A DNA stretch of 64,000 nucleotides, taken from contig NZ_WOTD01000007.1 of NCBI RefSeq assembly GCF_011516885.1, positions 1-64,000 on the forward strand, given 5' to 3'. Position 1 is the first letter of the stretch, and each line of letters opens with the position of its first letter. Source of the DNA: Acetobacter lambici. GTDB taxonomy: Bacteria; Pseudomonadota; Alphaproteobacteria; Acetobacterales; Acetobacteraceae. Position numbers and translations under genes: made by a program. This document shows positions 54,160 to 62,793 of this stretch, piece by piece. The notes under the pieces are model-generated. The model was not told where the DNA came from. It made no database searches and saw nothing but the letters and a program-made list of their open reading frames with translations.

Positions 54160-54585
54160 ATGAGCAGTGCGCGAATCCGCTCCCTTAAAGCGCTTATCCG
54201 TGTGCGCAAAAAAGAGGTGGACGAGGCCCGTGCAGGCATGTCCCGCGCGCTGGCGGCCGAAAACGCGGCCATGACCGAGCTTGAGCGGCAACTGACCCAG
54301 ATTGAAGTGGAGCGTGACGAGGCCGAGGGCGATGCCGGGCGGGAGACCTTCCGCCTGTGGCTGCCTGTTGCGCAGGAGAACCTGGCGCGGGCGGAAGATG
54401 TGGTGCGCAAGACCCGCAACGATTCCATGCGTGTGCGGGAGGAGCTGATACAGGCCAACGCCGCCTTCAAGGCCGCGCAGACCCTGCTTGACAAGCGCGA
54501 GGAGGAGGAGCGTGTTCTACAGGCCCGGCGCGAACAGGCCGAACTGGACGATCTGGCCCGGCGCGCCCGCCCGTTTTTTTTGTAA
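54160..54585 (+). CDS. fliJ: Flagellar export protein FliJ
   Basis: A 141-residue, almost wholly helical, charged protein with two long antiparallel coiled-coil segments (LIRVRKKEVDEARAGMSRALAAENAAMTELERQL and ENLARAEDVVRKTRNDSMRVREELIQANAAF...EEEERVLQARREQAELDDLARR). This is the FliJ (F1-gamma-like) layout, and it follows fliI directly. It couples the ATPase ring to FlhA. Confidence 0.85.
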   Translation: MSSARIRSLKALIRVRKKEVDEARAGMSRALAAENAAMTELERQLTQIEVERDEAEGDAGRETFRLWLPVAQENLARAEDVVRKTRNDSMRVREELIQANAAFKAAQTLLDKREEEERVLQARREQAELDDLARRARPFFL

Positions 54586-54598
54586 GTCCGGGTCAGTT

Positions 54599-54656
54599 CC
54601 ATCGTTTGGTCGGAATAAACGGCAAAGCCGTGAAAAAACGATGGCAAATGGCTCTT
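54599..54656 (+). terminator. Nested stem-loop after fliJ
   Basis: An outer 9-bp stem CCATCGTTT (54599-54607)/AAACGATGG (54636-54644) encloses a perfect inner hairpin ACGGC-AAA-GCCGT (54619-54631). CTCTTTTCTT follows at 54652-54661. It could terminate the fliI-fliJ transcript or be a structured leader of the next gene, which starts 125 bp further on. Confidence 0.6.
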
Positions 54657-54780
54657 TTCTTATGTTTGATCCTTGAGAAAGCAGAGTGCGCCCGCTATCG
54701 CTTACAGATCATAAGGGGCTGACAGTGATCGTGAGATGCGACCCGTTTCTCCCCACACTCGTGAGTGATTAGGAAAACGT

Positions 54781-55545
54781 ATGCAACAGACAGCGCAGCA
54801 ACCCGCAAAAATTTTTATTGCGACCCCCTGTTTTGGTGGGATGGTTACGCAGGAGTATATGGAATCCATCATTGCATGCGCCGGAGTGCTTCAGGTCCCC
54901 ATGACCCTCTCCCTGTTGGGGGATGACGCCATGATCAGCCGCGCGCGCAACACCCTTACGCATAAATTCCTCACGCTGTCTGACGCAACGCATCTTTTGT
55001 TCATTGATGCCGATATCGGCTTTCCGGCCGAAGCTCCCGCCCGCCTGCTGGCCGCTGGCAAGGATGTGGTGGCCGGTGCCTACCCGATCCGCGAATATTT
55101 CTGGGACAAAACCACGCAGGAAAACATGCTGCATGGTGAGCCGCAGGACACCGCCTCCCTCCGTTATGTGGGCGAGACGGAGGCCATGCACCAGCAGATT
55201 GAAAAAGGGCCAATGGTCAAAACCCATTACGCGGGTACGGGGTTCATGCTCATCAGCCGCACCGCACTTGAGCGTATGGTCAAAGCCTACCCCGAGACCG
55301 CCTATACCCGCATAGACGCCGCTAACGGCGAGACAGGCAGCACCGCCCACGCTCTGTTTGACGGCAGCATTGACCCCGAAACCGGAACCTATCAGAGCGA
55401 GGACTTTACCTTCTGCCGCCGCTGGCGCGAAATTGGGGGCGAAGTCTGGCTGGATACATCCATCAATCTGACACATGCAGGCCGCGCCGCGTTCCACGGC
55501 AAGCCGGGCTGCCGTGTTGGCATGGTTCACCACAAGGGCGCCTAA
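54781..55545 (+). CDS. GT-A-fold glycosyltransferase-like protein
   Basis: A 254-residue soluble protein. It opens with KIFIATPCFGG and has a DxD motif D76-A-D78 in HLLFIDADIGFPAEAPARLL, followed by DVVAGAYPIREYFWD and, near the end, SEDFTFCRRWREIGGEVWLDTSINLTHAGR, which looks like the acceptor-side ED and His residues of GT2-like enzymes. It sits alone between fliJ and motB, with a 195-bp leader containing the nested stem-loop. Acceptor unknown; flagellar-protein or surface glycan modification is possible. Confidence 0.7.
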   Translation: MQQTAQQPAKIFIATPCFGGMVTQEYMESIIACAGVLQVPMTLSLLGDDAMISRARNTLTHKFLTLSDATHLLFIDADIGFPAEAPARLLAAGKDVVAGAYPIREYFWDKTTQENMLHGEPQDTASLRYVGETEAMHQQIEKGPMVKTHYAGTGFMLISRTALERMVKAYPETAYTRIDAANGETGSTAHALFDGSIDPETGTYQSEDFTFCRRWREIGGEVWLDTSINLTHAGRAAFHGKPGCRVGMVHHKGA

Positions 55546-55562
55546 GGTCGCAATAGCACCAC

Positions 55563-56870
55563 ATGCCAGATAACAAAAAACGCCCCATCATTATCAAACG
55601 TGTGAGTGATTCGGGCGAGTCGGGTCATCATGGCGGCGCATGGAAAATTGCGTACGCTGACTTTATGACGGCCATGATGGCCTTCTTTCTGGTCATGTGG
55701 CTGATCAATGCAACAACGGAGGAACAGCGCAAGGGTATTGCGCAGTTCTTTAACCCCATGGCGGAAAAAGACACCCGCCTTGGTTCCTCCAACGGCATGC
55801 TCGAAACATCTCCCTCTCCCCTTACGGCAGGGACCACCTTGCGCAAGGTCAAGGATGGAGATGCCCCAGATGATGACGGCGGCGAACAGTCCGGTGCCAA
55901 GGATGCGGCCCGCCGCTCGGAGGAGGGTGGCTCGCCCGATAATATTACCCGTGGGCTCAAGGCGCATCTGACCCCCGCATCTCCTGCCATTATTCCCGTT
56001 GGCGGGCCGGAGAGCGGTGGTGGCAAAAGTATTGGCACCATTGGCGTGGACAACCCCGTGGCCGCTGCTGCCGAACAGACCAAGATCGACAACATGGTGC
56101 AGGGGCTTGAGCAGTCCGTGGCGCAGAACCCCGATACGCAGGAGGCGGCCAAGAACATGTCCGTCTCCTTCGGGCGGGATGACATCCGTATTGAACTGCG
56201 TGACGCCAACAACACCCCCATGTTCGACACGGCCTCGGCCACCCCCAACGCCGCCGGGCGCAAAATGCTGGAGCAGATTGGCGCGTGGCTGGCCCCCATG
56301 CCCGAGCAGCTCTCCATTGTGGGTTATACGGATGCCGACCAGTACCGCGCCACCAAGCGCGGCAATGGCATGTCCAACTGGACCCTGTCCGCCCAGCGGG
56401 CCGACGGCGCGCGTGAGGTGCTGGTCAGGGCCGGTTACCCTGATCGCAATATCCTGAGCGTTTCGGGCCGTGCGGATCGGGACCTCGCTTTGCCATCAGA
56501 CCCCGGATCGGCTGCCAACCGACGTGTGGTGCTTATTCTGCACCGCCGCTTTGTAAACCCCGATCAGGCGGGTGGGGCCATTGTGCCACTCCCTGCCGCC
56601 GGTGGCGCGCCAGCAACGCAGCCCACAGGTGCGGCTGGCCAGCCCGCAACACCCCCGGCTGCAGCCAATGGCGCGCCCGCTGCCCCCGTAGGCGGGCAGA
56701 CGCCCCCAGCCCCCGCTCCGGCAGCACCCGCTCCCGCGGCGCGGCGGACCAGAGGTGTGCGTGTGCGCGCGGCAACACGCCCAAGAGCAGCCCAGCCCGA
56801 GCAGGCCCAGCCTCCGGCAGACCAGCCTTTTCAACCCTCGCAGGATACGTGGACACCCGCGCCGCAGTAG
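55563..56870 (+). CDS. motB: Flagellar stator protein MotB
   Basis: A 435-residue MotB. After a basic N-terminus, one membrane helix carries the proton-binding Asp33 in YADFMTAMMAFFLVMWLINA; a plug-like region follows (EEQRKGIAQFFNP). The periplasmic OmpA-type peptidoglycan-binding domain (about 215-325) has the usual LSIVGYTDADQY...LSAQRADGAREVLVRAGY and RRVVLIL. A long Pro/Ala/Gln tail (about 340-435) is an unusual addition. motB precedes motA here, the reverse of the common order. Confidence 0.94.
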   Translation: MPDNKKRPIIIKRVSDSGESGHHGGAWKIAYADFMTAMMAFFLVMWLINATTEEQRKGIAQFFNPMAEKDTRLGSSNGMLETSPSPLTAGTTLRKVKDGDAPDDDGGEQSGAKDAARRSEEGGSPDNITRGLKAHLTPASPAIIPVGGPESGGGKSIGTIGVDNPVAAAAEQTKIDNMVQGLEQSVAQNPDTQEAAKNMSVSFGRDDIRIELRDANNTPMFDTASATPNAAGRKMLEQIGAWLAPMPEQLSIVGYTDADQYRATKRGNGMSNWTLSAQRADGAREVLVRAGYPDRNILSVSGRADRDLALPSDPGSAANRRVVLILHRRFVNPDQAGGAIVPLPAAGGAPATQPTGAAGQPATPPAAANGAPAAPVGGQTPPAPAPAAPAPAARRTRGVRVRAATRPRAAQPEQAQPPADQPFQPSQDTWTPAPQ

Positions 56871-56951
56871 CCCGCCCGTAACACGATGATGATTGTGCCC
56901 CCCGCAGTTGCTGACCGCGTGGTGCAAGTAGATGGAAGTGGAGACCGTTAA

Positions 56952-57836
56952 ATGCTGTTCATCGGGGGGCTCATTTTTGCGCTGCTCTGCGTATTTGGTT
57001 CGTTCGTGGCATCGGGTGGGGCGCTTGCTCCGCTTATCATGTCCATGCCGTTCGAGCTGCTGACCATTCTTGGGGCCGCGGTGGGTATTTTTGTCATGTC
57101 CAATTCCAAGGACGTGCTCAAGGAGTTCCCGCACTACCTGCGCCGCACCATCAAAGGCCCGCGCTACAACAAGGCGGCTTACACGGAGCTTCTGGTCACG
57201 CTGTTCCGCTTCATGCGGCTGGCGCAGGCCAAGGGCAACATGGCGCTTGAAGAGCACATTGAAAACCCGAACGACAGCAGCATTTTCGCGCTCTCCCCCA
57301 ATGTGCGGGACGACGTGCCAACCCGCGCGCTGATCTGCGATTACCTGCGTCTGGTCAGCCTGAACATGGATGACGCCTACCAGCTGGATGAGGTCATGGG
57401 CCGCGAGCTCAAAAAGAACCTGAGCGAGGAGCTGCATACATCCGAAAGCCTGCAAAGCATTGCCGACGCCCTGCCAGCCCTTGGCATTGTGGCCGCCGTG
57501 CTCGGGGTTATCAAAACCATGGCCTCCATCAGCAAGCCGCCGGTCATTCTGGGTGAGATGATTGCTGGCGCGCTTGTAGGGACCTTCCTTGGTGTGCTTT
57601 TGTCTTATGGCGTTGTGGCCCCACTTTCGTCTAGAATGCGCGATGTGGTCATGCAGGACGCACGGTACCAGGACCTGATCCGCACGGTGTTTGTGGCGCA
57701 TCTGCAAGGCAACCCGCCGCAGATCTGCGCGGAAATCGGGCGTAAGGATATTCCTCATGCGTTTATGCCAACCTTTGCCGAGCTTGATTCTGCCCTGTCC
57801 GAGGCCAGCAACCCCGGCGCGGGTGCCGCTGCCTGA
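56952..57836 (+). CDS. motA: Flagellar stator protein MotA
   Basis: A 294-residue MotA of the long alphaproteobacterial/enteric type with four membrane helices. The N-terminal pair spans LFIGGLIFALLCVFGSFVASGG and ELLTILGAAVGIFVM, a cytoplasmic loop of about 120 residues contains the charged stretch that meets FliG, and the third and fourth helices contain LPALGIVAAVLGVIKTM and GEMIAGALVGTFLGVLLSYGVVAPL. It lies 81 bp after motB. Confidence 0.95.
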   Translation: MLFIGGLIFALLCVFGSFVASGGALAPLIMSMPFELLTILGAAVGIFVMSNSKDVLKEFPHYLRRTIKGPRYNKAAYTELLVTLFRFMRLAQAKGNMALEEHIENPNDSSIFALSPNVRDDVPTRALICDYLRLVSLNMDDAYQLDEVMGRELKKNLSEELHTSESLQSIADALPALGIVAAVLGVIKTMASISKPPVILGEMIAGALVGTFLGVLLSYGVVAPLSSRMRDVVMQDARYQDLIRTVFVAHLQGNPPQICAEIGRKDIPHAFMPTFAELDSALSEASNPGAGAAA

Positions 57837-57884
57837 GCGTAGGATAATGTTGGCGGCCGCACCGCTGGCGGGATGGAGGACGTA

Positions 57885-59957
57885 ATGGGTATCAAGTCTA
57901 CAAATGCTTCGAACCTGAGCGAAAGTGCACAGGAAACGCCTCTGTCCTCCCTGTTGGCCGCCATTGCGTCACGCAGCACCACGGGGGTTTCCTCCCCCAC
58001 TACGCAGAGCAGTGGCTTTGCTGCCGTGCTCAAAAGCATGTCCGCCCCCGCCACCACCACGCAGGCCCGTGCCGCCAGCACGCAGCAGAGCGCCACCAGC
58101 GCATCCAGCTCCAGCGCAACACAGACGGATACGGACAACACGGCCGATACCGCCGACCAGACCAGCCAGTCCGGCAGTACCCCTGCTGCGCGGGCCAGCA
58201 CAACGGCGGATACAAAGTCCACCAAGTCCCACGCCACAGCGAACAAAACTACCAGTAAAACCGCTAGTGGCGCCAAGGCCACAGACCAGTCAGACAAGGC
58301 CCAGAGTGCCGCCAAAGCCCGGAAAATCCAGTCCGACACCAGTGATGACGACACCACGCCGACGACAGCCAGTACCACGGATGCCACCACCACGGCCGAT
58401 GCCAGCCAGAGCGTTCAGGACGCAACACCCCTGAGCATGGCCGAAACCCTGATGCAGATGCTCTTGCAAAGTGCCGCCAGCATGCCGGTGCAAACCCAGA
58501 GCACAGCGGGGGATACAGCCGGGAGCAGTGGCAGTAGCGACAGCGCATCCGCCACGGCCAGCACAACGGACGCCACGCAGGCTGCAACAGCACTTGCCGC
58601 CACGTTGGCCGCAGCCGAGCAGGCAGGAGGGGGGCAGGGTGTAACCTCCGCGACCAATACATTGCAGAACATGTTGAACACTACCGTGGATTCGCTTGCG
58701 GCCATGGGGCTGGGTGCGGGGCAGAGTGGTTCCCTCTCGCTCACCGCCGGGTTGTCCGGGGTTGCCACGGCGTTGGCCTCGGCTTTGGCCCAGCCCGCAA
58801 CGAGTGCCACAGGGGCAGGTCTTGCCAGCGTTTTGCAGGATATGGCCACCACGCAGGCACAGGCTGGCGTGGCATCGGCTGTGTCGGTGCCCGTGGCGCA
58901 GAGCACGCCTTTGGAGCAACTGGCGGGTAGTATGGCCACCAGTAAGGCTGCCAGCGGTGCGGTCGGGGTGTCCGCCGCAGGTGGGGCAGCTGCTCAGGTA
59001 TCGGGCACGCAGGCGGCTTCCACCGGCACTACGGACACGGAGCAGCAGGTGGCGTTAACGCTCCAGCAGGTTGCCGCGTCCATGAGCAATGTGAGCGTTA
59101 CCCAGTCCCCGCAGCAGGCAACGCAGGCCGCGGACGAAGCGAATGGCACCCCCCTGAATGCCACCAGCCTGACCCCCGATGCCACAACCGCCATGGTGGC
59201 GCTGGGCAGCACAGTGCAGGAATCCACGGCTCAGGGGCAGTCCGCTTTTTCCGGGCAGTCCGGTAACGGTGGGGGGGAAGAAGGGCAGGCCATGCTGGCC
59301 GATGGTACAGCGCAGGCCGGCACGCTGGCGCAGAATGCCGTGGCGCAGGGGGCTTCCTCCTTTGCGTCCACACTGGGTACGGCGCTGGGTGGGAATAGTG
59401 GTCAGACAACTGCATCCGCGCAGACCCCGGCTGCCAATACTGTGACGACCGAAGACGAACAGACAGGTGGCCTGTTCTCCCTCGCCAGTACGGGAAGTGG
59501 CGATACGGATGTTTCCATGACCGTCATGACCGCCGATTCCACACCCGTGCATGTGCGCGTGCAGGGGGCTGATGGCGTGACCACAGGTGTTGTTCTGCAA
59601 AGCGAGGACGCCGCAACCGCGCACCATTTGGCCAACACACGGCACGAGCTTGTTGCAGCATTGGATGCGGCGGGTGTAAACGTAGGACAGATCAAGATTG
59701 ATGTTGTGAACCCGAGTGACACGGGCAACAGCACCTCCCAGCAGGATACCGGCAGTGGTGCGGCCTCCGGTGGAGCGTTTGGGGGGGCAAATACCAGTGC
59801 GGGGCAGGGCAGTGGCCAGCAGACAGGCGGTAACGCATGGACTGCCAGTGCCTCATCCGCAGGGCAGGATGTGACGGATGCCGCAGCGCAGGGCAGCAGT
59901 ACGGCGGCTTCTGCCACGCGCGCATATGATGGACGTGGGGTTAACATTACCGCCTGA
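57885..59957 (+). CDS. fliK: Flagellar hook-length control protein FliK
   Basis: A 690-residue protein of extreme Ser/Thr/Ala/Gln composition. The C-terminal Flg_hook domain (about 520-610) is recognisable in VHVRVQGADGVTTGVVLQSEDAATAHHLANTRHELVAALDAAGVNVGQIKIDVV. The disordered N-terminal part is the ruler. ATG 57885 (MGIKSTNAS) has GGAGG 5 nt upstream; an in-frame ATG at 57873 precedes that site. It is followed by flgD after 39 bp. The size is much larger than enteric FliK (about 400 aa). Confidence 0.88.
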   Translation: MGIKSTNASNLSESAQETPLSSLLAAIASRSTTGVSSPTTQSSGFAAVLKSMSAPATTTQARAASTQQSATSASSSSATQTDTDNTADTADQTSQSGSTPAARASTTADTKSTKSHATANKTTSKTASGAKATDQSDKAQSAAKARKIQSDTSDDDTTPTTASTTDATTTADASQSVQDATPLSMAETLMQMLLQSAASMPVQTQSTAGDTAGSSGSSDSASATASTTDATQAATALAATLAAAEQAGGGQGVTSATNTLQNMLNTTVDSLAAMGLGAGQSGSLSLTAGLSGVATALASALAQPATSATGAGLASVLQDMATTQAQAGVASAVSVPVAQSTPLEQLAGSMATSKAASGAVGVSAAGGAAAQVSGTQAASTGTTDTEQQVALTLQQVAASMSNVSVTQSPQQATQAADEANGTPLNATSLTPDATTAMVALGSTVQESTAQGQSAFSGQSGNGGGEEGQAMLADGTAQAGTLAQNAVAQGASSFASTLGTALGGNSGQTTASAQTPAANTVTTEDEQTGGLFSLASTGSGDTDVSMTVMTADSTPVHVRVQGADGVTTGVVLQSEDAATAHHLANTRHELVAALDAAGVNVGQIKIDVVNPSDTGNSTSQQDTGSGAASGGAFGGANTSAGQGSGQQTGGNAWTASASSAGQDVTDAAAQGSSTAASATRAYDGRGVNITA

Positions 59958-59996
59958 CCCGGGCGTATTACAGGCACACAGGAAGGAAGCGGGCGC

Positions 59997-60800
59997 ATGT
60001 CCACGACATCACTGACAACAAACGAGTACACCCTGCTCTCGGCAGCAGAATCGACGGCCAAAAGCTCCGCGGCTACGTCCAGCTCGACGTCTTCTTCCAC
60101 GTCGTCCACCTCGTCGACGGCGGCCCTGTCCTCGCTTGCTGATAACTACACCACGTTCCTGACCCTGCTGACCACGCAGCTCCAGCATCAGGACCCCAGC
60201 AGCCCCATGAGCAGTGACTCGTTCACCAGCGAACTGGTGGAGTTTGCCGGGGTGGAACAGCAGGTGCAGACCAATACCAAGCTGTCCTCGCTTATTTCGC
60301 TCAACGAGAGCGGGCAGCTCAGTGCGGACAGTGCGCTTGTTGGCTCGCAGGCCACGGCCACCACCACCACCCTGCCGTTGCAGAACAGCTCTGCCACACT
60401 CAACTATCAGGGCACATCGGGGCAGACCGTGGCTATTGCCGTGTCCAATTCCGCTGGCACCATTGTCAAGGACGATCTGGTTACCGCCAGCAGCGGCACC
60501 AACACCTGGACATGGGACGGCACGGACAACAGTGGCAACAAGCTGTCCGATGGGGCTTACAGCGTTGCGGTCAAGACCATGGATTCGTCGGGTAACACGT
60601 CCGATGCTTCCTTTACGGTTACGGGCACCATTACCGGCATCCAGACCGGTACGGACGATATGGAAGTGCAGATGGGTGGGGCCACCATCCCCATGAGCAG
60701 CCTTATCAACGTGTCCAAGTCTTCCACGTCGTCCACAACCTCGGATACATCGACCTCGTCGGATACAGATGCGGATACGTCTTCCTCGACCGGGTCGTAA
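59997..60800 (+). CDS. flgD: Flagellar hook scaffold protein FlgD
   Basis: A 267-residue FlgD: a Ser-rich N-terminus, the diagnostic FLTLLTTQLQHQDPSSPMSSDSFTSELVEFAGVEQQVQTN, a tudor/FnIII-like core with NTWTWDGTDNSGNKLSDGAYSVAV, and a C-terminal Ser/Thr/Asp tail. It caps the hook during assembly; FlgE lies elsewhere. A clear terminator follows. Confidence 0.95.
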   Translation: MSTTSLTTNEYTLLSAAESTAKSSAATSSSTSSSTSSTSSTAALSSLADNYTTFLTLLTTQLQHQDPSSPMSSDSFTSELVEFAGVEQQVQTNTKLSSLISLNESGQLSADSALVGSQATATTTTLPLQNSSATLNYQGTSGQTVAIAVSNSAGTIVKDDLVTASSGTNTWTWDGTDNSGNKLSDGAYSVAVKTMDSSGNTSDASFTVTGTITGIQTGTDDMEVQMGGATIPMSSLINVSKSSTSSTTSDTSTSSDTDADTSSSTGS

Positions 60801-60873
60801 TTTATGGGGGGGGTGTGGCGTTGCCATGCCCCTCCTCAACGGTTGAGCAATTGCGCCCATGGTGGCGGGGCGG

Positions 60874-60898
60874 GCCATGTATTCATGGCTCTTTTTTT
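60874..60898 (+). terminator. Intrinsic terminator after flgD
   Basis: GCCATG (60874-60879) pairs with CATGGC (60884-60889) around a 4-nt loop, followed by CT and seven T (60892-60898). Confidence 0.88.
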
Positions 60899-60954
60899 GC
60901 CAACGTTAAAATAAACCTGACATATGTCTTAACATTAAATTGACTAACCCGGGG

Positions 60955-60982
60955 TAAAACCGGCTATGCCTTACGCTGATAA
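60955..60982 (+). promoter_or_regulatory. Candidate sigma-28 (FliA)-type promoter of the second receptor
   Basis: TAAA (60955-60958), a 16-nt spacer and GCTGATAA (60975-60982) resemble the flagellar sigma-28 consensus TAAA-N15-GCCGATAA with one mismatch in the -10 element. The ATG is 22 nt further on with AAGGCGG between. Whether the genome has FliA is not visible here. Confidence 0.4.
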
Positions 60983-61004
60983 CTGGCAGTAAGGCGGAAA
61001 AATT

Positions 61005-62516
61005 ATGTTGGCATGGTTTACCGAAAAAGCACCGCTACGGCGGAAAATCTCCATCGTTATGGCCTGCCTGCAAGCCTACATGATTTTACAGATTCTGATG
61101 CAGCTCGTCAGTTCCGAGTTGGACCTGCCGCTGGCTGTGCAGCGTTATCTGGGGTTGGGTGGCTTTGCGGTCAGCTCCCTTATGGTGTTTCTGGCCCGCT
61201 GGCTGCTGATCAGCCGTGCCGCTGTTTCGTTTGAGACCATTACGACCCTGACCGAGCGGATTGCTGATGGCAAGCTGGATGAGAGCATTCCCTATCTCAA
61301 CTGGTCCGACTGTGCAGGCCGTCTTGCCAAGGCGCTGGCCACGTTCCGCACGGCGCTGGTCAAACAGCTTGACCTGCAACAGATCGCACAGAACATTGCG
61401 GCCGAGCAGCAGCGCCTGAGCACCCTGACGCAAGAGCGTGCGGTGGAGCAGAATGGCCTTATTACGGAGCTGGGCAAGGGGCTGCGCACACTGGCTGACC
61501 GCAATCTGGCATTCCAGTTTACATCTCCTTTTGCGCCGGAGTTCGACGCCCTGCGCCGCGATTTTAACGAGGCTGTATCTTCCTTGGCGGAAGCCATGGA
61601 AGAAGTGGCTGCGGCCTCCGCCCTTATTCAGGGCGGGTCGATGGAAATTGCGGAAGCCTCGCAGGATTTTGCCCAGCGGACCGAGCGGCAGGCTGCGGCC
61701 ATGGGCCAGATGGCGGCCTCTATTACCAGTGTTAAAAACGGCGTGGACGACCAGTCCGAAGCCGCGCAGGAAGCGCGCGATGCAGCCCAGAGCGCTCATG
61801 CCGCCGTGCAGCGTTCCACCAAGGTCATGCTGACTGCCATGTCTGCCATTCAGGAAATTGCAACGTCGTCGGCCAAAATGTCCGCTATTATTGGCATTAT
61901 TGATGACATTGCCTTCCAGACCAACCTGCTGGCCCTGAACGCAGGGGTGGAAGCTGCCCGCGCGGGCGATGCAGGGCGTGGCTTTGCCGTGGTGGCGACC
62001 GAAATCCGGGCACTGGCCCAGCGTTCCTCCACATCCTCGCGCGATATTCGCAGCCTGATCGAAATTTCCACCAAACAGGTGACCGAGGGCGTGCGCCTTG
62101 TGGAACAGACCGACAAGGAACTCAGACTGGTGGCCGGGCAGGTGGAGGCCATTACCGGCCATGTGTCCAACATAGCCAGTGTTGCGCGTGAGCAGGTGGG
62201 CAGCCTGGGTGAGGTCAACACCGCCGCCACCCATATTGACGCCACCACCCAGCAGAACGCGGCCATGGTGGAACAGACCGCGGCTGCTGCCCATAACCTC
62301 AAGACCGAGGCGGCTAATCTGGTAAGCGTTGTTGGCCACTTTACGCTGCCCGGCGCAGGTCCGGCACTGGCGGGGCCAAGTGGTGGCAAGGGGCGTGCCG
62401 CACTGGCGGGTCCGGGTTCCTCCGCGCCGCGCCGTCCGGCCGCTATTGCACCAAGCAAACCGGCACCTGCCCGCCAGTTGGAAAGCAGTGGGGCGGACGG
62501 CTGGTCGGAGTTCTAA
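61005..62516 (+). CDS. Methyl-accepting chemotaxis protein, second copy, C-terminal WxxF tether
   Basis: A 503-residue receptor with the same plan as the one at 28421: two membrane helices (about 15-36 and 48-70) with about a dozen residues between them, HAMP-like segment, coiled-coil bundle and signalling tip [40 protein letters not shown]. The tail is Pro/Ala-rich and ends GWSEF, again xWxxF. It is monocistronic, between two terminators. The two receptors share similar N-termini (MLxWxxxxAPxRxKI), so they are probably paralogues. Confidence 0.93.
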   Translation: MLAWFTEKAPLRRKISIVMACLQAYMILQILMQLVSSELDLPLAVQRYLGLGGFAVSSLMVFLARWLLISRAAVSFETITTLTERIADGKLDESIPYLNWSDCAGRLAKALATFRTALVKQLDLQQIAQNIAAEQQRLSTLTQERAVEQNGLITELGKGLRTLADRNLAFQFTSPFAPEFDALRRDFNEAVSSLAEAMEEVAAASALIQGGSMEIAEASQDFAQRTERQAAAMGQMAASITSVKNGVDDQSEAAQEARDAAQSAHAAVQRSTKVMLTAMSAIQEIATSSAKMSAIIGIIDDIAFQTNLLALNAGVEAARAGDAGRGFAVVATEIRALAQRSSTSSRDIRSLIEISTKQVTEGVRLVEQTDKELRLVAGQVEAITGHVSNIASVAREQVGSLGEVNTAATHIDATTQQNAAMVEQTAAAAHNLKTEAANLVSVVGHFTLPGAGPALAGPSGGKGRAALAGPGSSAPRRPAAIAPSKPAPARQLESSGADGWSEF

Positions 62517-62528
62517 GGAATAATTTTG

Positions 62529-62576
62529 GCCGTGACTATGGTGGTGTTCATGCACTGCCATTCACGGCTGATTTTT
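62529..62576 (+). terminator. Terminator after the second receptor gene
   Basis: GCCGTGA (62529-62535) pairs with TCACGGC (62562-62568), with an inner ATGG/CCAT pairing in the loop and TGATTTTT after the stem. Confidence 0.8.
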
Positions 62577-62793
62577 AGGATGTAAAAATCCCAGATTGCT
62601 CAGGCAGACAGCGCGTAGGAGCGGGGCACATAGTCTTTGTGTTTGTGCCGCAATGCTACTCTTCTGTCCTTATCTTGGCTCTGACCAATTTAGTCAGCCA
62701 TCAATGCGCCAGAAAGCTAGTGGCAATTTAACATGGCATTTTGGTGGAGGCGGTGTAATATGAGAGATAAGGTCAGGAAAGGTTTCCAAGAGT

